Assembly (NCBI RefSeq): GCF_001905145.1 | Contig: NZ_LWLB01000003.1 | Span: 1 to 64,000 of the forward strand | Reading direction: 5' to 3' | DNA: 64,000 nucleotides | From: Nocardiopsis sp. TSRI0078 | GTDB lineage: Bacteria > Actinomycetota > Actinomycetes > Streptosporangiales > Streptosporangiaceae | In this document: one piece after another, positions 8,234 to 17,116 of the stretch | Position numbering within the stretch: position 1 is the stretch's first letter | Layout of the letters: each line of letters opens with the position of its first letter | Position numbers and translations under genes: made by a program | Notes under the pieces: generated by a model | Database searches by the model: none | What the model was told of the DNA's origin: nothing | What the model saw: only the letters and a program-made list of their open reading frames with translations

Positions 8234-8934
8234 GCCGTTCCGTACTCGTGACCGGCGGCAACCGGGGTATCGGCCTCGCCGTCGCCCGCAAGTTCGCCGA
8301 CGGCGGCGACAAGGTCGTGGTCACCCACCGGTCCGGTTCCCCGCCGGAGGGAACGTCCGGGGTGTTCTGCGAGATCACCGATCCCGCGTCGATCGCGAAC
8401 GCCGTACAGGAGGCCCGCGGCCTGCACGGACCCATCGAGGTCCTGGTCGCCAACGCCGGCATCACCCGCGACGGCCTGCTGCTGGGCATGAGCGACGCGG
8501 ATTTCGTGGAGGTCGTCACCACCAACCTCCTGGGGGCCGTGCGTACCGCGCGGGAGGTCCTCACGGACATGGCGAAGGCCCGCCGCGGCCGCATCGTCTT
8601 CGTCTCCTCGGTGTCCGGCCTCGCCGGCGCCCCGGGACAGACCAACTACACGGCCGCGAAGGCGGGACTCCTCGGCTTCGCCCGGTCGCTGGCCAAGGAG
8701 ATGGGACCTCGGGGCATCACGGTCAACGTGGTCTCCCCCGGGCTCATCGACACGGACATGGCCCAGGGAGTGACCGGGGACCGCCGGGACCAGCTCATCG
8801 GAGAGACGGCGCTCCGGAGGGCCGGAACACCCGAGGAGGTCGCCGGCGCCGTCCACTACCTCGCCAGTGAGTCCGCCGGATACATCACGGGCGCGAACCT
8901 TCCCGTGTCCGGCGGCGGAATGCTCGGAAACTGA
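8230..8934 (+). CDS. FabG-like short-chain dehydrogenase/reductase
   Basis: A classical SDR of 234 residues: cofactor motif TGGNRGIG at 8-15, NAG at about 75-77, catalytic Ser about 127, Tyr about 140 and Lys about 144 (YTAAK), then SPGLIDTDM. It is closest in pattern to 3-oxoacyl-ACP reductases. Its ATG overlaps the HAD stop (ATGA). It could reduce the beta-keto group on the ACP or the butenolide double bond or side-chain ketone; sequence alone does not decide. Confidence 0.9.
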   Translation: MSRSVLVTGGNRGIGLAVARKFADGGDKVVVTHRSGSPPEGTSGVFCEITDPASIANAVQEARGLHGPIEVLVANAGITRDGLLLGMSDADFVEVVTTNLLGAVRTAREVLTDMAKARRGRIVFVSSVSGLAGAPGQTNYTAAKAGLLGFARSLAKEMGPRGITVNVVSPGLIDTDMAQGVTGDRRDQLIGETALRRAGTPEEVAGAVHYLASESAGYITGANLPVSGGGMLGN

Positions 8935-8969
8935 ATCCGGGAAAACCTACGAACAGATTGGATTTCACT

Positions 8970-9404
8970 ATGTCCGAGAGTGTTCTGGAGATCTCCCAGA
9001 AGATGGGGGAGATCTTCAACGACCTGAACGCCGAGGTGGCTCACAAGTACCTCCACGAGGACTTCGTGGACTACGAGGCCCCTCCGGGAACGCCCGGAGG
9101 CCCCGAGGGCTACCTGGGTACGGCCCGGTGGATGAACTCGGTCTTCGAGGGCGCGCACTGGGAGCACCTGGACAGCTTCTACCAGGACGACCGCGCGGTC
9201 ATCCGGGTGCGCTTCACGGGCAAGCACGTCGGTGACTTCCTCGGGTTCGCTCCCACCAACCGCGAGGTGTCCATCGAGCAGATGCACATCTACAAGCTCG
9301 TGGACGGCAAGGTCACCGAGCACTGGGGGTGCCGCCAGGACCTCGACCTGCTGGTGCAGCTGGGCGTCATCGAGATCAAGCCGCCGGCCCCGGCCGCCTC
9401 CTGA
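8970..9404 (+). CDS. SnoaL-like ester cyclase/NTF2-fold protein
   Basis: This 144-residue protein has the SnoaL-like fold pattern: a helix (EISQKMGEIFNDLN), then HEDFVDYEAPPGTPGG, FEGAHWEHLDSFYQDDRAVIRVRFTGKHVGDFLG, and a final IEQMHIYKLVDGKVTEHWGCRQD. SnoaL proteins cyclise aromatic polyketides by aldol chemistry or act as hydroxylases. Here it ends the AfsA operon, 35 nt after the reductase, and may catalyse the intramolecular aldol/dehydration forming the butenolide ring; this is inference. ATG 8970 is used; a TTG 12 nt upstream is possible. Confidence 0.8.
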   Translation: MSESVLEISQKMGEIFNDLNAEVAHKYLHEDFVDYEAPPGTPGGPEGYLGTARWMNSVFEGAHWEHLDSFYQDDRAVIRVRFTGKHVGDFLGFAPTNREVSIEQMHIYKLVDGKVTEHWGCRQDLDLLVQLGVIEIKPPAPAAS

Positions 9405-9519
9405 CCGCGGTGTGTCCGGGCTCCGGCCCGGACACACGCACCGGTCGACAGCCGAACGAGGCAGTACGGACCAGGAGGCCAGGGGTCCGGGTCCTTTCGA
9501 GTGCAACGCCTTGAGGCAG

Positions 9520-9567
9520 CGAAAGAAGCGGTCCGGCCCGGTTTCCCGGGCCGGACCGCTTCTTTCG
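9520..9567. terminator. Strong hairpin terminator after the AfsA operon
   Basis: A perfect inverted repeat with 22-bp arms (9520-9541 and 9546-9567) separated by TTTC. The stem starts CGAAAGAAGCGGTCC and its 3' end gives a short T-rich tail. It lies 116 nt after the SnoaL-like stop, the right place to end the operon. The rest of the 389-nt gap (9405-9793) is unusually A-rich around 9690-9740 and probably carries the promoter of the following transpeptidase gene. Confidence 0.85.
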
Positions 9568-9793
9568 TGCACTGGAGTACGACGTCCGGACGGTCTGGCC
9601 GTGATGCGCTCGTCCTGCCATGGGCGCCGCCCCGACCGCTTCGGCCGCGGGCGAAGCGATGGACGGTGGCGGGAGTCCGACGGACGAAACTACCGAAAAC
9701 CCAAGAAAACTTCACGGGAAAGGCAAACTTTTCCGGCTGCCACAAGTCCTACTACGTGTGGAGTGCGTACACGGCAGCAGGAGGTTCGACGCG

Positions 9794-11065
9794 ATGGTCA
9801 GGTCCCCCGGGGCGGCGATCCGGCGGTACGGCATCGGGATAGCGGTGCTCGCGCTGGCGACCGCGGCCTGCAGTCCCACCGAAACCGAGCCGCAGGCCGC
9901 GACCGGGGGCGACGACGCCTCCATCAGCATCACACCCGAGACGGACACCTCCGAGGTCGCGCCCAACACCCCGGTGCGGGTGGCGGCCGAGGGCGGCACC
10001 ATCACCGACGTGCACGTGGACCAGACCGTCGCCGAGGAGACCGGGAGCGACGACCCCTCGCTGTACGAGATGACCGGCACCCTCAGCGAGGACGGCACCG
10101 CATGGGTCAGTGACTGGAACCTGCGCCCCGGCGCGGAGGTCACGGTCACCGCGGTCGCCGAGGGCTCGGACGGCACCGAGACCGAGGCCGTCGCTGAGTT
10201 CACCACCCTGGCCGCCGCGCCCGGCCAGGGCCTGGACCTGGCCACCAACTCCCCCACCAGCGGCGAGACCGTGGGAGTGGGCATGCCCGTCATCGTCGAC
10301 TTCAACCTGCCGGTGACCAACAGGGTCCAGGTCGAGAACTCCATGGAGGTCACCTCCGAGCACCCGGTCCGGGGCTCGTGGCGGTGGCTGAGCGACACCA
10401 GGGCGGTCTTCCGGCCCGAGGAGTACTGGGAGCCGTACCAGACCGTCACCGTCGACATGCACCTGGCCGGCGTGGAGGCGTCCGAGGGTGTCTACGGGCT
10501 GCGCGACTACCGGCTGGAGTTCGAGATCGGCCACGAGCTGATCGCCACCATGCACGTGCCCGACCACGAGATGGTCATCACCGTCGACGGAGAGCAGCAG
10601 CGCACCATCCCGGTGAGCAACGGCGCCGCGACCACCCACTTCAACACCACCACCAGCGGCGTCCACGTCCTCATGGAGCACCACGAGCGCGAGGAGATGG
10701 ACTCCAGCAGCACCGCCATCCCCGACAGCCTTCCCAGCTACAACACCGTGGTCTCCTACGCGGTACGCACCACCAGCAGCGGCGAGTACGTTCACGAGGC
10801 GTCCTACAACCCCCATATCGGCACTGCCAACACCTCCAACGGCTGCACCAACCTGCGCATGGAGGACGCCCTGTGGTTCTACGAGAACACGCTGATGGGC
10901 GATGTCCTGGAGACCACCGGCACCGACCGCCAGGTCGAGTGGCACAACGGCTGGAGCTACTTCCAGCTGGGTTTCGACGAGTGGCTGGCCGAGAGCGCCA
11001 CCGGTGAGCCGCAGCTGACCGACGGAAACGGCACCCCCGGCCCCGTGCACGGCGAGGGCCTGTGA
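9794..11065 (+). CDS. Lipoprotein L,D-transpeptidase with Ig-like domains
   Basis: The 423-residue protein begins with a lipoprotein signal peptide (lipobox LATAAC, Cys about 27). Two Ig-like domains of the LdtMt2 type follow (TPVRVAAEGGTITDVHVD; SPTSGETVGVGMPVIVDF), then a YkuD catalytic domain starting near MHVPDHEMVITVDGEQQ. The active Cys sits in NTSNGCTNLRMED; most family members have SHGC, so the His next to the Gly is Asn here. It should crosslink peptidoglycan (3-3 links) outside the membrane. ATG 9794 has AGGAGG about 10 nt upstream. In-frame upstream codons have no signal sequence and were excluded. Confidence 0.92.
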   Translation: MVRSPGAAIRRYGIGIAVLALATAACSPTETEPQAATGGDDASISITPETDTSEVAPNTPVRVAAEGGTITDVHVDQTVAEETGSDDPSLYEMTGTLSEDGTAWVSDWNLRPGAEVTVTAVAEGSDGTETEAVAEFTTLAAAPGQGLDLATNSPTSGETVGVGMPVIVDFNLPVTNRVQVENSMEVTSEHPVRGSWRWLSDTRAVFRPEEYWEPYQTVTVDMHLAGVEASEGVYGLRDYRLEFEIGHELIATMHVPDHEMVITVDGEQQRTIPVSNGAATTHFNTTTSGVHVLMEHHEREEMDSSSTAIPDSLPSYNTVVSYAVRTTSSGEYVHEASYNPHIGTANTSNGCTNLRMEDALWFYENTLMGDVLETTGTDRQVEWHNGWSYFQLGFDEWLAESATGEPQLTDGNGTPGPVHGEGL

Positions 11066-11349
11066 CGCCGGTGACCGTGCTCCGGGCACCTGGACCGTCG
11101 GTGTCAGGAGAACGCCCAGCCCCATGACGTACGCACCGCCCGCCGTCGGATCGCCGAGCAGCCCCGTCGGCGGTGCGGGGCGGTGCATCGCGGAGCGGCT
11201 TCCGCTCCCGCACGGGGCCCGGTGACGTAGGGTCCGAGGCGGCGCCGGCCCGCGTACGCGGCCCTTCCCACCATCGCGGGGGAAGGGGCACCGCCTGGAG
11301 CGGCGACGGCGCCGCCCCGGACTCTCTCGGTGTGGAAAGGAAGCACGCC

Positions 11350-12183
11350 TTGTCACCGGACCACGAGCCCTCCGCTCCGGACGCTCCACGGCCCGCTCTG
11401 CGAGCGGACTGCGCGAGCTGCTTCGGCCTGTGCTGCGTCGCCCTCCCCTTCGCGGCCTCCACGGACTTCGCCGTCAGCAAGGAGGCGGGCGAGCCGTGCG
11501 GGAACCTGACACGGGACTTCCGCTGCGGCGTCCACTCCCAGCTCCGGGAGCGGGGCTTTTCCGGCTGCACCGTCTTCGAGTGCTTCGGCGCGGGCCAGAA
11601 GGTCTCCCAGGCCACCTTCTCCGGGAGGAGCTGGAGGGAGGCCCCCGAGACGGCCGACACGATGTTCGAGGTCTTCCCGGTCATGCACCGGCTCCACGAA
11701 CTGCTCTGGTACCTGGCCGAGGCCCTGCGGATGCCGGAGTCGGGCCCCGTCCGCACCGACCTGCGGCGCGCGAGGGAGAAGGTCGAACACCTCACCCTCG
11801 GCAGCGCCGAGACGCTCCTAGGCGTGGACGTGGACCGCGTCCGCGGTGAGGTGAACCCCCTGCTGCGACAGGCCAGCGAACTGGTGCGGAGCAAGGTCCC
11901 CGGGCGCGGGAGGAACCACCGGGGCGCCGACCTCATGGGGGCGCGCCTCCGGGGAGCCGGGCTGCGCGGGGCGAACCTGCGCGGCGCCCTCCTCATCGCG
12001 GCCGACCTGCGCGGGGCCGACCTGCGGACCGCCGACCTGACCGGGGCGGACCTGCGCGACGCCGACATCCGCGGCACCGACCTTTCCGACAGCCTCTTCC
12101 TCACCCAGCCCCAGGTCAACGCGGCCAGGGGCGACGGAGCGACCAGGGTGCCGCGGACACTCACCCGGCCCGCGCACTGGTAG
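11350..12183 (+). CDS. Pentapeptide-repeat protein with N-terminal cysteine-rich domain
   Basis: About 277 residues. The N-terminal domain has many Cys ([38 protein letters not shown]), a pattern suggesting a metal site. A helical middle segment ([20 protein letters not shown]) precedes some ten pentapeptide repeats of the A(D/N)LRGADL type (about 195-255) forming a right-handed beta-helix. Function is unknown, although this arrangement recurs in actinomycetes. TTG 11350 is chosen for its AAAGGAAG site; GTG 11332 is an alternative. A 284-nt non-coding gap precedes it. Confidence 0.8.
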   Translation: MSPDHEPSAPDAPRPALRADCASCFGLCCVALPFAASTDFAVSKEAGEPCGNLTRDFRCGVHSQLRERGFSGCTVFECFGAGQKVSQATFSGRSWREAPETADTMFEVFPVMHRLHELLWYLAEALRMPESGPVRTDLRRAREKVEHLTLGSAETLLGVDVDRVRGEVNPLLRQASELVRSKVPGRGRNHRGADLMGARLRGAGLRGANLRGALLIAADLRGADLRTADLTGADLRDADIRGTDLSDSLFLTQPQVNAARGDGATRVPRTLTRPAHW

Positions 12184-12502
12184 ACCGGGCCCGGTCCACG
12201 GCCCGACCCGTCCACCTGCCGGTGGGCCGCCCCGTCACGCCCAGGATCCACCGTGACGCCGCCCACCCCTCGCGCCTCATGCTCCCGTTCACGACGCGCG
12301 AGGCGAAGGAGAGGTGGCCGGACGAGCCGCGGGCCGCGAGGTCGTCGGCGCTCGCGGATTCCGGGGACCGTCGCCACCCGGAGAACCGGTCGCCCGCCGT
12401 GTGCGCCTCGAGCGAGGACCGGATAGAACGGTGGTGAGTATGCTCTTTCGCGTTCCGCGTCCGCACTCCGGTGGTCGAAGCCGCCCCCATACGGCTGGAG
12501 GC
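12184..12502. other. Gap of about 320 nt without a supported gene
   Basis: Between the pentapeptide-repeat gene and the DUF6188-like gene I see no domain-bearing frame on either strand. The region may include the downstream promoter. An in-frame ATG at 12440 could extend the next protein by 21 residues of low-complexity Arg/Pro sequence, which I consider unlikely. Confidence 0.4.
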
Positions 12503-12901
12503 ATGGTGAGGATCCCCGCAGAACTGGTCGGCGCCCAGGTCACACGTACCGTCTTCGACCATCAGGTCCGGATCCTCTTCACCGGTCACGGGCCCGACGG
12601 CCGTATCCGCCTCGATGGCGAACTCGTCATCGAAACCGCGTTGTCCATCACGAACGCCCTCGGTGACCGGACCGTCCTGACGCCGGGGACCGGGACCTCT
12701 CTGGCACCGGTCCTCGGGCTGTTCACCAGGACCGTCACCAGAGCCGAGGTCACAGGGAACGGCACCCTGTTCCTCGGCTTCGACGACGACACCCGGCTCA
12801 TCGTCAACCCGGATCCCGACCACGAGTCGTGGAGCCTCACCGGCTCGGGGTTCGATCCCGTCCTGGTAGGCCCCGGCGGGGAGACCGGCTGGCAAAGCTG
12901 A
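12503..12901 (+). CDS. DUF6188-like hypothetical protein
   Basis: A soluble protein of about 132 residues with alternating beta-strand pattern: ELVGAQVTRTVFDHQVRILF, then LDGELVIETALSI, ALGDRTVLTPGTG, VTGNGTLFLGFDDDTRLIVNPDPDHESWSLTG. This matches a small actinobacterial family (DUF6188-like) of unknown function. The start is uncertain: GGAGG lies immediately before ATG 12503 and 5 nt before GTG 12506, so the GTG may be used. It is monocistronic, 71 nt before a sensor kinase. Confidence 0.65.
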   Translation: MVRIPAELVGAQVTRTVFDHQVRILFTGHGPDGRIRLDGELVIETALSITNALGDRTVLTPGTGTSLAPVLGLFTRTVTRAEVTGNGTLFLGFDDDTRLIVNPDPDHESWSLTGSGFDPVLVGPGGETGWQS

Positions 12902-12972
12902 CCGTGGGCAGCACTCGGCTTCTCGTACTTTGGGCCGATCCGCGGCCCGGACCGGCCCCGTAGCATGGTCCC

Positions 12973-14106
12973 GTGCACGGTCTCCTCCGTTCCGTGTGGG
13001 ACGAACCCCGCCCCTCTCCCCTGCCACCAAGAGCCTGGTGGGACTGGGCTCTCGCAGGGGTGCTCGTGGTACTCGCGGTGCTCGAAGGGCTCCTGAGGCC
13101 GGACCTCCCGCTGCGCGTCCTGTCGGTGGCGGTCGTCGCCGGGTTGGTGCCCACGCTGCTGTGGCGCCGCACCCGGCCGCTGCTGATGCTCGCGATCGCC
13201 TTCGGCGTCTCGGGGCTGCTCCCGCTGGTGCTGGAGGACTCCTCCGCGCAGATGTACACGACGGCGTATCTGCTGCTCCTGCCGTACACGCTGTTCCGGT
13301 GGGGTTCCGGGCGCGAGATCGTGGTGGGCTCGGCGGTCGTGCTCGCCAAGTTCCTCCTCCAGGCCGCCTTCGACGACCTCGGCCCGACCGACGCGATCGG
13401 CGGATTCGCCGTCCTGTTCTCCGTCGGCGCCCTGGGCACGGCACTGCGGTACCGGGCCGGGGCCAGGGCCCGCGCGTTCGACCAGGTCCGGCTGCTCGAA
13501 CGCGAGCGGCTGGCCCGCGACCTGCACGACACCGTCGCCCACCACGTCTCGGCGATGGCGATCCGCGCCCAGGCGGGACTGGCCACGGCGTCGCGGCCGG
13601 ACAGCGCGGTCGACGCCCTCCGGGTGATCGAGGCCGAGGCGTCGCGCACCCTCACCGAGATGCGCACCATGGTCCGTGCCCTGCGCGGCGGCGAACCGGC
13701 CGAGACGGCGCCCAGTCCGGGTGTGGGCGACCTCGAAGGGCTCGCGGGCCGGGACGGGCCGGGCCCGGCCGTCGACGTGCGCCTCGACGGTCCCCTCGAC
13801 GACCTTCCTCCTCCCGTGGGCACGGCGGTCTACCGCCTGGCCCAGGAGTCGGTCACCAACGCCCGGCGGCACGCCCGCAACGCCACCCGCGTCGAGGTCC
13901 GTGTCACCGCCGACGGCACGTCGGTGCGCCTGCGGGTGAGCGACGACGGCGACACCGGTCCGCTGCGCCCGGGCGCGATGCCCGGACACGGGATCGTCGG
14001 CATGGTCGAGCGAGCCCACCTGCTGGGCGGCACCTGTGAGGCCGCGCCCGGCCCCGGCAGGGGATGGACCGTGACCGCCGTGCTGCCCCGGAACGGGGCG
14101 GCATGA
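12973..14106 (+). CDS. NarL-family sensor histidine kinase
   Basis: A 377-residue membrane kinase. Residues 20-160 hold four to five hydrophobic helices without an obvious extracellular sensor. The HisKA_3 dimerisation motif ERERLARDLHDTVAHHVSAM (His about 188) follows, then an HATPase domain (AVYRLAQESVTNARRHA, then GHGIVGMVERAHLLGG). It phosphorylates the response regulator encoded next, whose ATG overlaps its TGA. The start is GTG 12973. A DUF2306 membrane gene lies after the pair and may be a target. Confidence 0.93.
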   Translation: MHGLLRSVWDEPRPSPLPPRAWWDWALAGVLVVLAVLEGLLRPDLPLRVLSVAVVAGLVPTLLWRRTRPLLMLAIAFGVSGLLPLVLEDSSAQMYTTAYLLLLPYTLFRWGSGREIVVGSAVVLAKFLLQAAFDDLGPTDAIGGFAVLFSVGALGTALRYRAGARARAFDQVRLLERERLARDLHDTVAHHVSAMAIRAQAGLATASRPDSAVDALRVIEAEASRTLTEMRTMVRALRGGEPAETAPSPGVGDLEGLAGRDGPGPAVDVRLDGPLDDLPPPVGTAVYRLAQESVTNARRHARNATRVEVRVTADGTSVRLRVSDDGDTGPLRPGAMPGHGIVGMVERAHLLGGTCEAAPGPGRGWTVTAVLPRNGAA

Positions 14107-14789
14107 GCATCCGGGTGGTGGTCGCCGACGACCAGGAGATCGTCCGCACCGGCCTGACGATGATCCTCGACGCCCAGCCGGGCATCGACGTCGTCGGCGG
14201 GGCCGCCGACGGGCGGGATGCGGTCGAGCTCGCCCGGCGGCTGCGGCCCGAGGTGTGCCTGTTCGACGTCCGGATGCCCGGACTCGACGGCATCGAGGCC
14301 ACCCGCGCCCTCGCCGGTCCGGGCGTCGCCGACCCGATCGCCGTCGTCGTCATCACCGTCTTCGACATGGACGACTACGTCCACGCCGCGCTCAAGGCGG
14401 GCGCCCGGGGCTTCCTGCTCAAGGACGCGGGCCCCGAGCTGCTCGCCCAGGCCGTCCGTGCGGCGGCGGCCGGGGACGCGCTCATCGCGCCGAACGTCAC
14501 CGCGCGGCTGCTCCAGGCGTTCGCCGACGCCGGGCCCGCCGGACCTCCGGTGCAACCCACCGATCCGCTCACGGACCGGGAGGAGCAGATCCTGGTCGCC
14601 GTGGCGCGCGGGCGGACCAACAGCGAGATCTGCGCCGAGTTCCACATCACGCTCAGCACCGTCAAGACCCACATCGCCGCCCTGATGGCCAAGATCGGCG
14701 CCCGCAACCGCGTCGAGGCCGCCATGTGGGCCTACGAGACCGGCCGCACCCGGAACGGGTCCGGACGCGGCGGCGCTCCCCGGCGGTGA
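14103..14789 (+). CDS. NarL/LuxR-family response regulator
   Basis: A 228-residue regulator with a receiver domain (acidic pair DD at 9-10, phospho-Asp about 55 in FDVRMPG, Thr in VVITVF, Lys in LLKDAG) and a C-terminal LuxR HTH (LTDREEQILVAVARGRTNSEI, TLSTVKTHIAALMAKIGARNR). The gene overlaps the kinase stop by 4 nt (ATGA), so they form a cognate pair. Target genes are not known. Confidence 0.95.
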   Translation: MSIRVVVADDQEIVRTGLTMILDAQPGIDVVGGAADGRDAVELARRLRPEVCLFDVRMPGLDGIEATRALAGPGVADPIAVVVITVFDMDDYVHAALKAGARGFLLKDAGPELLAQAVRAAAAGDALIAPNVTARLLQAFADAGPAGPPVQPTDPLTDREEQILVAVARGRTNSEICAEFHITLSTVKTHIAALMAKIGARNRVEAAMWAYETGRTRNGSGRGGAPRR

Positions 14790-14984
14790 CCCGGCCCGCG
14801 CGCCGACCGCACCCGGGAAGACGCGCGGCCGTCCGGGACCGAAGTACGGCCCCGTCCTCGTACCATCGGCCGACCCGGTTCAGGCCCATGTTCCGATGAG
14901 CCGGCACCCCCTGAGCCGCCACGATCGAGTCATGGCGACGAAAGACACCGTGTCGGGGTCGCCACGACCACGAAGGGACTCGTC

Positions 14985-15653
14985 GTGACCTCCTCCAGCC
15001 GACGCGAGTGGCTCATACCCACCCTGCTGATCCTGCTCAGCGCGGTACCCCTGGCCGCCGGCACCCTCCGTGTCGGCGAACTGGCCGGCGGCGCCGAGAT
15101 CACGCCGGACAACGCCAGGTTCTTCTCCTCACCCGTACCCGTGGTGCTGCACATCGTCAGTGCCGACCTGTACTCCGTTCTGGGCGCCTTCCAGTTCGTC
15201 CCCGGCCTCCGCCGACGGCGGATCGGGTGGCACCGCGTGTCCGGACGGCTCCTGGTTCCACTCGGGCTCGCAGCGGCGCTCTCGGGACTGTGGATGACCC
15301 TGTTCTATGCCCTTCCCGAGGGTGACACCGGCCTGCTCACCGTCATACGGCTCGTCTTCGGCACGGCCATGGCCCTGTCGATCGTCCTCGGCTTCGCCGC
15401 GGTTCGGCGGCGGGACATCGCCCGGCACAGCGCCTGGATGATCCGCGGCTACGCGATCGGGCTGGGCGCGGGAACCCAGGTGCTGACCCACCTGCCCTGG
15501 ACACTGCTCATCGGCGCTCCCGGCGAGTTCAGCAGGGCGATGCTCATGGGCGCCGGCTGGGCGGTCAACGTCGCCGTGGCCGAGTGGATCATCCGCAGGC
15601 GCCCGGCCGGGCCCGCACGCCCCCGCCCCGCCCCGAGCGTGGAGACCCGGTAG
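14985..15653 (+). CDS. DUF2306 family membrane protein (paralogue 2)
   Basis: The 222-residue protein has about six membrane helices and the DUF2306 pattern: VPVVLHIVSADLYSVLGAFQFVPGLRRRRIGWHRVSGRLL, AALSGLWMTLFY, RRRDIARHSAWMIRGYAIGLGAGTQVL and WAVNVAVAEWIIRRR. The HRVSGR and HSAWMIR motifs are the family's conserved His sites. It begins with GTG 14985, 195 nt after the NarL-type regulator, and could be regulated by it. Function is unknown. Confidence 0.85.
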   Translation: MTSSSRREWLIPTLLILLSAVPLAAGTLRVGELAGGAEITPDNARFFSSPVPVVLHIVSADLYSVLGAFQFVPGLRRRRIGWHRVSGRLLVPLGLAAALSGLWMTLFYALPEGDTGLLTVIRLVFGTAMALSIVLGFAAVRRRDIARHSAWMIRGYAIGLGAGTQVLTHLPWTLLIGAPGEFSRAMLMGAGWAVNVAVAEWIIRRRPAGPARPRPAPSVETR

Positions 15654-15820
15654 GAGTCCCCCCGGGAGCGGGGACGGGGATCAGCGGTAGAAGCCGAAGG
15701 TCCCGTGGCCCTGCCCGAACCCCGCCTCGGGCCCTGCGGCTATCCTCCGGGGTGCCGCCCGCCGTGGCGGCGCCCGGTCAACCGGGACCGTACGCCGCTC
15801 ACCCCACCAACGGAGGGCCC

Positions 15821-17077
15821 ATGTCCACGCCGCACACGCAGGTCGCCAACTGGGCGGGCAACGTCACCTTCGGCAGCCCCCGGGTCCACCGGCCCCGGAC
15901 CCTCGACGATCTGCGCCGGACCGTCCGGGACAGCGCACGGATCCGCGCCCTCGGCAGCGGCCACTCCTTCAACCTCGTCGCCGACTCCGACCACGACCTG
16001 GTGCGGCTGGACGGTCTTCCCGCGCAGACCGAGATCGACGCGGAGGGCCCGACCGTCACCGTCGCCGCCGGTATGCGCTACGCCGAGCTGGTCACCGCGC
16101 TGCACGAGCGGGGCTTCGCCCTGGCCAACCTGGCCTCGCTGCCGCACATCTCGGTCGCGGGCTCCTGCGCCACCGGCACCCACGGCTCCGGGGACGGCCG
16201 GCGCTGCCTGTCCGCCGCCGTCCGCGCAGTCCAGCTCGTCGGCCCCGACGGCGACCTGTTCTGGCTGGGCCGTGACGCGGATCCGGAGGTCTTTCCCGGC
16301 GCGGTGGTCGCGCTCGGCGCGCTCGGCATCGTCACCCGGCTCACGCTGGAGATCGAGCCGGCGTTCGAGATGTCCCAGCGGGTCCGTGTCGGGGTGCCCC
16401 TGGAGGAGGTGGCCGACCGCGTCGACGAGGTGTTCGGCGCGGCCTACAGCGTCAGCCTGTTCACCGACTGGCGCGACGAGGGCGCCGTGTGGCTCAAGCA
16501 CCGCACCGACCAGCCGGTGGGCCGTTGGAGCGGTGGCCGGCCGGCGCCGGGGCCGGTGCACCCCGTCCCCGGGATGCACACGGGGTCCAGCACCGAGCAG
16601 ATGGGAGCCGTCGGTCCCTGGCACGAGCGCCTCCCCCACTTTCGGCCCGACCTGGAACCGAGCGCGGGCGAGGAGTTGCAGTCCGAGTTCTACGTGTCCC
16701 GTGACCTCGCCGGGGCGGCCTTCACCGCCCTCCGCGGGATCGGGCACCTGGTGGCCCCGGCGCTGCACGTCGCGGAGGTGCGCACGGTCCGCGCGGACGA
16801 CCTGTGGCTGAGCCCCGCCCACGGCCGGGACTGCGTCACCTTCCACTTCACCTGGCTCAAGGACCCCGAGGCCGTGGCTCCGGCCCTGGCCGCCGTGGAG
16901 GAGCGCCTCCTGCCGCTGGGCGCCCGTCCGCACTGGGGCAAGCTCACCACGATGGCCCCGCCGGACATCGCCGGCAGGTACGAGCGCGCCGGGGACTTCG
17001 AACGCCTGATGCTCAGCCTCGACCCGGCCGGGAAGTTCCGCAACGCCTTCGTCGACGACCTCTTCCCCCGCGTGTGA
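15821..17077 (+). CDS. aldO: Alditol oxidase (FAD-dependent)
   Basis: The 418-residue protein has the exact length of Streptomyces alditol oxidase. It has an N-terminal FAD domain (TLDDLRRTVRDSARIRALGSGHSFN with the flavin-linking His, LPHISVAGSCATGTHGSGDG) and a C-terminal substrate domain (HFTWLKDPEAV, RPHWGKLTTM, KFRNAFVDDLF). It oxidises polyols such as xylitol, sorbitol or glycerol at C1, giving aldose and hydrogen peroxide. ATG 15821 follows GGAGGG. It stands alone; a strong hairpin separates it from the convergent lyase gene. Confidence 0.93.
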   Translation: MSTPHTQVANWAGNVTFGSPRVHRPRTLDDLRRTVRDSARIRALGSGHSFNLVADSDHDLVRLDGLPAQTEIDAEGPTVTVAAGMRYAELVTALHERGFALANLASLPHISVAGSCATGTHGSGDGRRCLSAAVRAVQLVGPDGDLFWLGRDADPEVFPGAVVALGALGIVTRLTLEIEPAFEMSQRVRVGVPLEEVADRVDEVFGAAYSVSLFTDWRDEGAVWLKHRTDQPVGRWSGGRPAPGPVHPVPGMHTGSSTEQMGAVGPWHERLPHFRPDLEPSAGEELQSEFYVSRDLAGAAFTALRGIGHLVAPALHVAEVRTVRADDLWLSPAHGRDCVTFHFTWLKDPEAVAPALAAVEERLLPLGARPHWGKLTTMAPPDIAGRYERAGDFERLMLSLDPAGKFRNAFVDDLFPRV

Positions 17078-17080
17078 CGG

Positions 17081-17110
17081 CGGGGCCCGGGGCGCCCGCC
17101 CCGGGCCCCG
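17081..17110. terminator. Bidirectional hairpin between aldO and the lyase gene
   Basis: A 30-nt near-perfect palindrome with 14-bp GC-only arms (CGGGGCCCGGGGCG and its complement) and a 2-nt loop sits in the 39-nt gap between two converging stop codons. It probably ends transcription from both sides. Confidence 0.75.
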
Positions 17111-17116
17111 GACCGG

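Noticed and set aside
9405..9793. Riboswitch such as ydaO or a thermosensor upstream of the transpeptidase gene
   Set aside because: The gap has one strong terminator and an A-rich stretch, but I could not match conserved riboswitch motifs.
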